Assembly: GCF_014596915.1 (NCBI RefSeq)
Contig: NZ_JACVWU010000033.1
Coordinates: forward strand, 1-64,000
From: Streptomyces sp. TRM68416
GTDB lineage: Bacteria > Actinomycetota > Actinomycetes > Streptomycetales > Streptomycetaceae
DNA: 64,000 nucleotides
Direction: 5' to 3'
Shown here: positions 23,466 through 30,265 of the stretch, one piece after another
Layout: each line of letters starts with the position of its first letter
Numbering within the stretch: the stretch's first letter is position 1
Notes under the pieces: model-generated
Databases searched by the model: none
What the model saw: the letters and a program-made list of their open reading frames with translations, nothing else
What the model was told of the DNA's origin: nothing
Program-made: the position numbers and the translations under genes

Positions 23466-23867
23466 GTGATCAAGAAGGTTTTGGCATCCGCCGCGGTCGC
23501 CGCGTCCGTCGTCGGCGCCGCCTCGCCCGCCATGGCTATCGGCAACGACAGCGGCACCACCTCCGCCAGCGGCAACGGCGCGATGCAGTCGTACGGCAAC
23601 TCGGCCACGTACGGCAACATGAGCCCGCAGATGGCGCTCATCCAGGGCTCCTTCAACAAGCCCTGCATCGGCCTGCCCGCGAAGGCGAACCTCCAGGGTC
23701 TCGTCGGCCTCGCCGCCGTCGGCGTGCTGCAGGACGTGCCGATCCTGTCGGCCCCGCAGAACCAGCAGTGCGTCGAGAACTCCACCCAGGCCAAGGGCGA
23801 CGAGCCGCTGTCGCACATCCTGGACGACATCTCCGTCCTCGCCGGCAACGGAGCGGGCAACCACTGA
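23466..23867 (+). CDS. rdlB: rodlin, RdlB-like by position
   Basis: 133 residues from a GTG at 23466 (AGAAGGG upstream). Signal peptide IKKVLASAAVAASVVGAASP with cleavage near AMA-I; mature part NDSGTTSASGNGAMQSYGNS, then NKPCIGLPAKANLQGLVGLA and QQCVENSTQAKGDEPLSHIL. It is secreted and assembles with chaplins at the surface. Its last 60 residues differ from the rodlin at 25094 at only a few positions, and the DNA is nearly identical there. A hairpin follows at 23896-23927, then the LCP gene begins. Confidence 0.92.
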   Translation: MIKKVLASAAVAASVVGAASPAMAIGNDSGTTSASGNGAMQSYGNSATYGNMSPQMALIQGSFNKPCIGLPAKANLQGLVGLAAVGVLQDVPILSAPQNQQCVENSTQAKGDEPLSHILDDISVLAGNGAGNH

Positions 23868-23895
23868 GGCACCGGGCTGCAATCTGAGCCCCCGT

Positions 23896-23927
23896 CAGCG
23901 GGCCGCCGGATCATCGGCGGCCCGCTG
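23896..23927 (+). terminator. terminator of the second rodlin gene
   Basis: CAGCGGGCCGCCG at 23896-23908 pairs perfectly with CGGCGGCCCGCTG at 23915-23927 around GATCAT. It is followed by GCTTACGTTTCC. It separates the rodlin from the LCP gene, whose start lies 17 bp further on. Confidence 0.75.
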
Positions 23928-23943
23928 GCTTACGTTTCCTCGC

Positions 23944-24972
23944 GTGACGAAGAAGAGAGCCCTTTCTTCCCTGACCCTGTCCGGAATCGTCCTGGCCGCC
24001 GGGGCCACCCTGCTCGGCAGCTCCGCACTCCCCGGCCGGCCGCAGGCTCCGCACGGTCTGAACATCCTGGTGATGGGCACCGACGGCCGGAGCACCATCA
24101 CCGCCGAGGAGAAGCGCAAGTTCTACGCGGGCGGCGTCGCCTGCGAGTGCGCGGACATGCTGATGCTGGTCCACCTCTCGGCCCGGCGCGACCGGGTCAG
24201 CGTGGTCAGCCTGCCGCGTGACTCCCTCTCCGAGCTCCCCCCGTACCGCGACGAGGCCACCGGCCAGGAGCGGCCGCCGCGCCCCGTCAAACTCAACGGC
24301 GCCTACGCCGTGGGCGGCGCCGCGCTCACCGTGCACACGGTCGAGGCAATGACCGGGGTACGCGTCGACCGGTATCTCCAGGTCGACTTCCGGCGCTTCA
24401 TCGACACCGTGAACCAGGTCGGCGGGGTGGAGGTGTGCACGCCGCGGACCTTGAAGGACGAGGCCACCAAGCTCCATCTGAAGCCCGGCAAGCACCGGCT
24501 GCGCGGCGGACCCGCGCTGCAGTACGTGCGCTCGCGGAAGGTGGACCGGGCCGCCGACCTCGGCCGGATCCAGCGTCAGCAGCGGTTCCTGCTGCAGGCG
24601 TTGCGCGGCACGAAGGCGAGCGGGCTGCTCACCGACCCGGTGGCGATGGGGCGGGTGGCGGGCACGCTGCTCGGTGCCCCGCGGGTCGACCAGGGCATCG
24701 GGGCCCGTGAGCTGGTGGAGCTGGCGGCGGCGCTGAAGCGGGTGCCGGCCAAGTCGACGGAGTTCGCAACCGTCCCGATCGCCGGGTTCAACCCGGTCCG
24801 CGAGGGCGTCGGCTCGACGCTGGCCTGGGACTGGCCCAAGGCGCGGGCGATGTTCAAGAAGCTGCGCGAGGACCGGCCGCTGCTCAAGGCCGACGCCCGT
24901 CCGCGCCCGTACGACCCGCCGCGCATGACGAAGTCGGTCACGGTGCGCGGGAGCGCCTATGCCTGCAAATGA
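23944..24972 (+). CDS. LytR-CpsA-Psr family cell-wall glycopolymer ligase
   Basis: 342 residues with an N-terminal membrane anchor (LTLSGIVLAAGATLLGS). The LCP domain shows LNILVMGTDGRS, VSVVSLPRDSL with the conserved Arg-Asp, VKLNGAYAVGGAALTVHTVE, GVRVDRYLQVDFRRFIDTVN and VRSRKVDRAADLGRIQRQQR. LCP enzymes transfer lipid-linked polymers onto peptidoglycan outside the membrane. The start GTG at 23944 has no good Shine-Dalgarno and lies right after a hairpin, so initiation is uncertain. It is bracketed by two near-identical rodlin genes. It might attach the nearby EPS to the wall (inference). Confidence 0.88.
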   Translation: MTKKRALSSLTLSGIVLAAGATLLGSSALPGRPQAPHGLNILVMGTDGRSTITAEEKRKFYAGGVACECADMLMLVHLSARRDRVSVVSLPRDSLSELPPYRDEATGQERPPRPVKLNGAYAVGGAALTVHTVEAMTGVRVDRYLQVDFRRFIDTVNQVGGVEVCTPRTLKDEATKLHLKPGKHRLRGGPALQYVRSRKVDRAADLGRIQRQQRFLLQALRGTKASGLLTDPVAMGRVAGTLLGAPRVDQGIGARELVELAAALKRVPAKSTEFATVPIAGFNPVREGVGSTLAWDWPKARAMFKKLREDRPLLKADARPRPYDPPRMTKSVTVRGSAYACK

Positions 24973-25093
24973 GGGCGCTCGCGGTGGTGGTGCGCGCTGG
25001 GCCGATCGGGGCAAACCCCGCAACCCCGGTGCGGCTGCGGGCGTTGACGATCACGCAGCTCCCCCCGGAGTCCGCCTTTCGAAGGGAACGAAC

Positions 25094-25504
25094 ATGAAGA
25101 AGCTGTGGGCAACCGCGGCTGTCGCCGCCTCCGTCGCCGGCCTCTCGGCCGCCGCTGCCGCCCCGGCGCTCGCGATCGGTGACGACAACGGCACTACGTC
25201 TGCCAGTGGCAACGGCGCCAAGCAGGAGTTCGGCAACTCGGCCACGTTCGGCGACATGAGCCCGCAGCTGTCGCTGGTCCAGGGTTCGCTGAACAAGCCG
25301 TGTGTCGGCCTGCCGGCGAAGCTGAACCTCCAGGGTCTCGTCGGCGTCGCCGCCGTCGGTGTCCTGCAGGACGTGCCGATCCTCTCGGCCCCGCAGAACC
25401 AGCAGTGTGTCGAGAACTCCACCCAGGCCAAGGGCGACGAGCCGCTGTCGCACATCCTGGACGACATCTCCGTCCTCGCCGGCAACGGTGCGGGCAACGG
25501 CTGA
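25094..25504 (+). CDS. third rodlin
   Basis: 136 residues. Signal peptide KKLWATAAVAASVAGLSAAA with cleavage near ALA-I; mature part DDNGTTSASGNGAKQEFGNS, NKPCVGLPAKLNLQGLVGVA and the C-terminal block QQCVENSTQAKGDEPLSHIL. GAAGGGA precedes the ATG. The well-known S. coelicolor pair has only two rodlins, so this is an extra copy. Its final 175 bp differ from the second rodlin by roughly six bases plus the last codon, pointing to recent duplication or gene conversion. A strong terminator follows. Confidence 0.92.
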   Translation: MKKLWATAAVAASVAGLSAAAAAPALAIGDDNGTTSASGNGAKQEFGNSATFGDMSPQLSLVQGSLNKPCVGLPAKLNLQGLVGVAAVGVLQDVPILSAPQNQQCVENSTQAKGDEPLSHILDDISVLAGNGAGNG

Positions 25505-25522
25505 GCCTGAGACTCCGCCGCG

Positions 25523-25557
25523 GCGGGCCACCGGGTTTCCCCCGGTGGCCCGCTTCT
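25523..25557 (+). terminator. terminator of the third rodlin gene
   Basis: GCGGGCCACCGGG at 25523-25535 pairs perfectly with CCCGGTGGCCCGC at 25541-25553, followed by TTCTTT. It also separates the rodlin from the convergent acyl-CoA ligase gene. Confidence 0.85.
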
Positions 25558-25581
25558 TTGCTGTCGTGCCCTCTCCGTGCG

Positions 25582-27501
25582 TCAGCGGCGGTAGAGCGCC
25601 TCGATCCGCTCCTCGTAGGCCCGCAGCACCGCGTGCCGCTTGACCTTCAGGGACGGGGTGAGCAGGCCGTTGTCCTCGGTGAACTCGCCCTCCACCAGGG
25701 CGAAGGCGCGGATCGACTCGGCGCGGGAGACGGCCTCGTTGGCGTAGTCCACGGCCTTCTGGACGTCGGCTCGCATGCGGGCGTCGCCGACGATCTCGGA
25801 CAGGGGGGTGTCCGGTGGCAGTTTGCGGACCGAGAGCCAGTGGGCGACCGCGTCGGGGTCGAGGGTGATCAGGGCGGCCACGAAGGGGCGGTTGTCGCCC
25901 ACGACAATGCACTGGCCGACGGGCGGGCGGCTGCGCAGCCGGTCCTCCAGGACGGCCGGGGAGACGTTCTTGCCGCCGGAGGTGACGATGATGTCCTTCT
26001 TCCGGCCGGTGATCGTGAGGTAACCGTCCTCGTCGAGGGAGCCGAGGTCGCCGGTGGCGAACCAGTCGTCCCGGAGCACGGCATCGGTGGCGGCCGGGTT
26101 GTTCCAGTACGCACCGAAGACGATGCCGCCCTTGACGAGCACCTCGCCGTCGTCGGCGATCCGGACGGCGGTGCCCGGCACCGGGGTGCCGACGGTGCCG
26201 GGGCGGGGGCCGAGCGGCGGGACGATGGTGGCGGCGGCGGTCGTCTCGGTCAGGCCGTAGCCCTCGTAGACGATGATTCCGGCGGCGTGGAAGAAGAGGT
26301 TGAGGTTGCGGTCGAGGGGGGAGCCGCCGCTGATCGCGTAGCGCATGCGGCCGCCGAGTTCCTTGCGGATGCGGCGGTAGACCAGCAGGTCGTACAGGGC
26401 CCAGGCGGCGTAGAGGGTGGGGCCGGGGCCCTTGCCCCGGTTCAGGAACTTGTTCAGGTACGCCTCGCCGAAGCGGACGGCGATGCGGTCGGCGCGGTCG
26501 AAGGACGCGCCGCGGCCGATCTTCTCCGCGGTGGCCCGGCCGGTGTCGTGGATCTTCTCGAAGAGGTACGGGACGCCGACGAGGAAGGTGGGGCGGAACT
26601 CCTTCAGGGCCGGGCGGAGTTCGTCGGGTCTGACGCTCGGGCAGTGGCCGACCTCGATGCGGGCCATCAGGCAGGCGATCTGGAGGGTGCGGCCGAGGAT
26701 GTGGGCGAGGGGGAGGAAGAGGAGGGTGGACGGTGTCCGGCGGGTGACCTCCCGGAAGATCGGCAGGAGCAGCTCCACGGTGTTGGCGGACTCGGCGTGC
26801 AGGTTGGCGTGGGTGAGGACGCAGCCCTTGGGTTGTCCGGTGGTGCCGGAGGTGTAGCAGACGGTCGCGGGGGTGTCGGGGGTGAGGGCCGTGCGGCGCT
26901 TGGTGACCTCCTCGTCCGGGACGTTCACCCCCTCGGCGGCGAGGGCGGTGAGCGCGCTGTCGTCCAACTGCCGGATGCGGGGGGCGTGTTCGTGGCCGGC
27001 CGTGGCGGTTCTGACCGTCTCCGTGTTCTCGGGTGTCTCCGTGACGACGAGGGCTGCGCCGGAGTCACGGATGATCCACTCGACCTGTTCGGCGGAGGAG
27101 GTGGCGTAGATGGGGACGGTCTGGCCGCCGGCGGCCCATACGGCGAAGTCCAGGACCGTCCATTCGTAGCGGGTGCGGGACATCAGCGCGACGCGGCCGC
27201 CGGGTTCCAGGCCGGCGGCGATCAAGCCCTTTGCGGTGGCGGTGACTTCGCGGGCGAAGGCGGTGGCGGTGACGGGGTGCCAGGTGTCGCCCCGCTTTCG
27301 GCGCAGGACGACCGTGTCGGGGGCCTCGGCCGCGTTGGTGAAGGGGATGTCTGCGGTGGTGCCGGTGGGGTGGAGGGGGGCGAGGGGGGTGGTGCGGGCC
27401 TCTCTTACGAAGCCGTTGTCGTCCCTGGTGATCTCGACCCTGGTGCGGTTCATCAGGTCGGTGCGGCGCTTCGCCCGCCGCAGATCCTTGCGTACGCCCA
27501 T
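25582..27501 (-). CDS. long-chain acyl-CoA synthetase (AMP-forming)
   Basis: 639 residues, FAA1/FadD15-type. Motifs: VCYTSGTTGQPKGCVLTH (phosphate loop, about 214-230), YEGYGLTETTAA (about 412) and GDLGSLDEDGYLTITGRKKD followed by IIVTSGGKN with the catalytic lysine region (about 485-505). It activates fatty acids via acyl-AMP to acyl-CoA in the cytosol. It stands alone and converges on the third rodlin. The ATG at 27501 follows a CGGGAGC site. FadD-like genes are numerous in Streptomyces, so the chain-length preference cannot be given. Confidence 0.92.
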   Translation of the reverse strand: MGVRKDLRRAKRRTDLMNRTRVEITRDDNGFVREARTTPLAPLHPTGTTADIPFTNAAEAPDTVVLRRKRGDTWHPVTATAFAREVTATAKGLIAAGLEPGGRVALMSRTRYEWTVLDFAVWAAGGQTVPIYATSSAEQVEWIIRDSGAALVVTETPENTETVRTATAGHEHAPRIRQLDDSALTALAAEGVNVPDEEVTKRRTALTPDTPATVCYTSGTTGQPKGCVLTHANLHAESANTVELLLPIFREVTRRTPSTLLFLPLAHILGRTLQIACLMARIEVGHCPSVRPDELRPALKEFRPTFLVGVPYLFEKIHDTGRATAEKIGRGASFDRADRIAVRFGEAYLNKFLNRGKGPGPTLYAAWALYDLLVYRRIRKELGGRMRYAISGGSPLDRNLNLFFHAAGIIVYEGYGLTETTAAATIVPPLGPRPGTVGTPVPGTAVRIADDGEVLVKGGIVFGAYWNNPAATDAVLRDDWFATGDLGSLDEDGYLTITGRKKDIIVTSGGKNVSPAVLEDRLRSRPPVGQCIVVGDNRPFVAALITLDPDAVAHWLSVRKLPPDTPLSEIVGDARMRADVQKAVDYANEAVSRAESIRAFALVEGEFTEDNGLLTPSLKVKRHAVLRAYEERIEALYRR

Positions 27502-27686
27502 GACGGCTCCCGGTGCCAGTCGGACTTACCGGGGGGTCAACTTACTCATGCGTAGCGTCTGGTCAATGGGTGCGGCAGGATTCGGGGGCGGTGGGGTGGG
27601 ACGCGCAACCCGGCGCCAACGGGGTGCCGCCTGCGCCCACCCGTGCCGCCCCAGGCGGCACGCATGCCCGCAGGCTGGACGGCTGA

Positions 27687-27740
27687 GCGCCCCGACAGGG
27701 GCGCGGGGAACTGCGCGACCAGCCCCCGCCGGGCCGCAGG
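27687..27740 (+). repeat. dispersed intergenic repeat, copy A
   Basis: A short hairpin GCGCCCC-GACA-GGGGCGC is followed by GGGGAACTGCGCGACCAGCC and a GC-rich end. The same core occurs at 51424-51466 and, inverted, at 34651-34702 and 44402-44482. It lies past the stop of the VWA lipoprotein gene. Confidence 0.75.
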
Positions 27741-27745
27741 TCAGG

Positions 27746-29263
27746 TCAATGGGGCAGGTGGGAGGCCTGGTTGATGGCCTGGGAGAGGTCGTGGAGGGCT
27801 TGGTCCTCGGTTTGGGTGGCCAAGTCGGCCGCTCGGGTGCGGAGTTCTTGCCAGGTGGGGGCCGCGGGCAGGGGCGTTCGGTCCCCGGATCCCGCGCGGA
27901 GCGCGTCCGCGAAGTACGCGGCTACCGCTGCTACCTGGAAGCGAGGGGATGCCGACCAGACGGAGTCGCGCAGGGAGGCCGTCTCCAGCCGGCCCGACTC
28001 CTCGTGGGGGACGCGGGTTTCGGGGTCCAGCCAGCGGACGCTCGCCGTGGCCAGGCGGCCGGAGGCGCCCGGGACGGTGCGGACGGCGTAGAGGGCGGTG
28101 ACGGTGTGGCCGGGTCCGACCTCGCCGCCGTCGACGCTGTCGTCACGGAAGTCCTCGTCGGCGACGCGGCGGTTGTCGTAGCCGATCAGGCGGTGCTCCG
28201 ACACCGTCCGCGGGTCGAAGGCCACCTGGGCCTTGGCGTCGCGGGCCGTCAGGTCGATGTTCCGCGGGAGTTCCTCGACGAAGACCTCACGGCCCTCCTC
28301 CTCGTCGGACACGTACACGGTGTGGCCGTCTCCCTTGTCGGCGAGGCGTTCCATCAGGGCGTCGCCGTAGTCGCTGCCGACGCCGACGCCGAAGAGGGTG
28401 ATGCCGTACTCCTCGCGGGCGCCCGAGATGCGTTCCAGGATGGTGTCGGCGTCGGTGTCGCCGGTGTTGGCGAGCGCGTCGGAGACCAGGACCACGCGGT
28501 TGGTGGCGCCCTCGCGGCGGCCCTCGACGGCCGTCGCGTAGCCGGTCTCCACGCCCGCGCCGAGGTTGGTCGACAGGCGCGGTTCCAGTGCGGCGATCGC
28601 GCCGTGGATCTCGTCGCGGTTGCCGGCGAGGCGGGTCATCGGCAGGACGGTCTCGGCCTCGTCGCTGAAGGTGACGATCGCCACGGAGTCCTCGTCGCGC
28701 AGGCGGTCGGTCATCGCGCCGAGCGACTTGCGGGCGAGGTCGAGGCGGCCCGGTTCGTCCATCGAACCGGAGACGTCGATGACGAACGTCAGGGCGGCGG
28801 GCGGGCGTTCGCGGTCGTCGTCGGCGGGGCGCGTGGCCAGGCCCACGCGGACCAGGGACCAGTCCCGCTCGTCCGTGCGGGCGCCGTCGACGGTGACCGT
28901 GAAGCCGTTGCCGTCGGGGCGCTCGTAGTCCTGGCGGAAGCTGTTGACGAACTCCTCGGGGCGGATCGTCCGCGGGTCGGGGCGGCGGCCGTCGGCGAGG
29001 GCGCGGCGGGCGTAGCCGTAGGAGGCCGTGTCGACGTCGAGGGCGAAGGTGGAGAGGTGGCCGGGTGCGGGGTCCACCTCGCGCGACTCCCCGTCCGGGG
29101 CGGCGGAGTATCCGTCGGGCGGGGCCGGAAGGACGTGGTCGCCGCGCCGGCGGTCGGTGGTTTCCTTGGCCCGGCTGTCGGCTCCCTCTCCGCAGCCGGT
29201 CAGCAGCAGCCCTGCCGCCGCCGTGAGCGCGAGGATCGCCCCGCGTATGCGGTACCGCTCCAT
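27746..29263 (-). CDS. VWA-domain lipoprotein (YfbK-like)
   Basis: 505 residues. A lipoprotein signal ends LLLTGC with the lipid-bearing Cys24. A short von Willebrand N-terminal region (YGYARRALADGRRPDPRTIR) is followed by the VWA domain with the metal-site motif DVSGSMDEPGRLD near residue 158, then a DUF3520-like C-terminus (AQVAFDPRTVSEHRLIGYDN). YfbK-type proteins are membrane-tethered with unknown partners; the metal site binds protein ligands. The start is the ATG at 29263 behind GGGGGAACGG; a longer frame to 29371 lacks a signal peptide. It stands between a repeat and the ABC permease gene. Confidence 0.88.
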   Translation of the reverse strand: MERYRIRGAILALTAAAGLLLTGCGEGADSRAKETTDRRRGDHVLPAPPDGYSAAPDGESREVDPAPGHLSTFALDVDTASYGYARRALADGRRPDPRTIRPEEFVNSFRQDYERPDGNGFTVTVDGARTDERDWSLVRVGLATRPADDDRERPPAALTFVIDVSGSMDEPGRLDLARKSLGAMTDRLRDEDSVAIVTFSDEAETVLPMTRLAGNRDEIHGAIAALEPRLSTNLGAGVETGYATAVEGRREGATNRVVLVSDALANTGDTDADTILERISGAREEYGITLFGVGVGSDYGDALMERLADKGDGHTVYVSDEEEGREVFVEELPRNIDLTARDAKAQVAFDPRTVSEHRLIGYDNRRVADEDFRDDSVDGGEVGPGHTVTALYAVRTVPGASGRLATASVRWLDPETRVPHEESGRLETASLRDSVWSASPRFQVAAVAAYFADALRAGSGDRTPLPAAPTWQELRTRAADLATQTEDQALHDLSQAINQASHLPH

Positions 29264-29410
29264 CTTCCGTTCCCCCTTGGACCGTTGACGTCGCCTTCTG
29301 CGACTGTGACGGGCGAGGGGGACGGAACGTGCGGCACGGTGCGTTGCGGATGTGTCTCGAAGCGGCCACAACGGGGGGCCGTCGAGACCGGTGGGTGACC
29401 CTCCGTTGAC

Positions 29411-30265
29411 CTACGACACCACGTCCTTGCGCAGGAAACCGCGGAAGGCCAGCGCGAACAGCACGAGGGCGTACGTTACCGAGACGGCGGTGCCCTGGAT
29501 CATGCCGGACCACTCGGGGGTGGGCTGGACGGCGTCCGCCCAGGCGAACTGCCAGTGCGCGGGCAGGAAGTGACGCCAGTCGCCGAGGGCGGTCACCGCG
29601 TCCAGGACGTTGCCGACGATGGTCAGGCCGACCGCGCCGCCGACCGCGCCGAGCGGGGCGTCGGTCCTGGTCGACAGCCAGAACGCGAGCCCCGCGGTGA
29701 CCAGTTGGGAGACGAAGACGTACGCCACCACGATCACGAGCCGCTGCGCCGCCGTACCCGGGCCGAGGGAGCCGCCGGTGGGGAGCTCCAGCGGGCCCCA
29801 GCCGTAGGCCGCGGTGCCGACGGCGAGGGCGACGACGGGCAGCAGGATCATCGCGGCCAGGCTGAGGGACAGCCCGACAACGAGCTTGGACCACAGCAGG
29901 CGGGCGCGGGGCACGGGCGCCGCGAGCAGATAGCGCAGGGAGGACCAGCTCGCCTCCGAGGCCACCGTGTCCCCGCAGAACAGGGCGACCGGGATGACCA
30001 GGAGGAAGCCCGCGGAGACGAAGAGGTTCACCGCGGCGAAGTTGGCGCCGGACGCGGTGGCCGTGTCCATCAGGGTGATCCGGTCGTTGCGCCCGCCCGG
30101 CTCGCCGCCGATCGCGAAGGCGGCCAGCAGGACGAAGGGCAGGGCGGCGAGGATGCCGCCCATGACCATCGTGCGGCGGCGCTTGAGCTGGCGGGCCAGC
30201 TCCACGCGCAGCGGCAGGGTACCGCCCGCCCGGTAGCCGGAGGCGACCTCGGTGAGGGCACTCAT
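29411..30265 (-). CDS. ABC-2 type transporter permease
   Basis: 284 residues with about six membrane helices: RTMVMGGILAALPFVLLAAF, NLFVSAGFLLVIPVALFCGD, LSLSLAAMILLPVVALAVGT, LVTAGLAFWLSTRTD and a last helix before RGFLRKDVVS. The SSLRYLLAAPVPRARLLWSK stretch is typical of ABC-2 exporters. Its ATG overlaps the stop of the hydrolase-ATPase gene by 4 bp, so it is the membrane partner of that ATPase. Substrate unknown; exporters of this class move drugs, lipids or polymers. Confidence 0.88.
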   Translation of the reverse strand: MSALTEVASGYRAGGTLPLRVELARQLKRRRTMVMGGILAALPFVLLAAFAIGGEPGGRNDRITLMDTATASGANFAAVNLFVSAGFLLVIPVALFCGDTVASEASWSSLRYLLAAPVPRARLLWSKLVVGLSLSLAAMILLPVVALAVGTAAYGWGPLELPTGGSLGPGTAAQRLVIVVAYVFVSQLVTAGLAFWLSTRTDAPLGAVGGAVGLTIVGNVLDAVTALGDWRHFLPAHWQFAWADAVQPTPEWSGMIQGTAVSVTYALVLFALAFRGFLRKDVVS

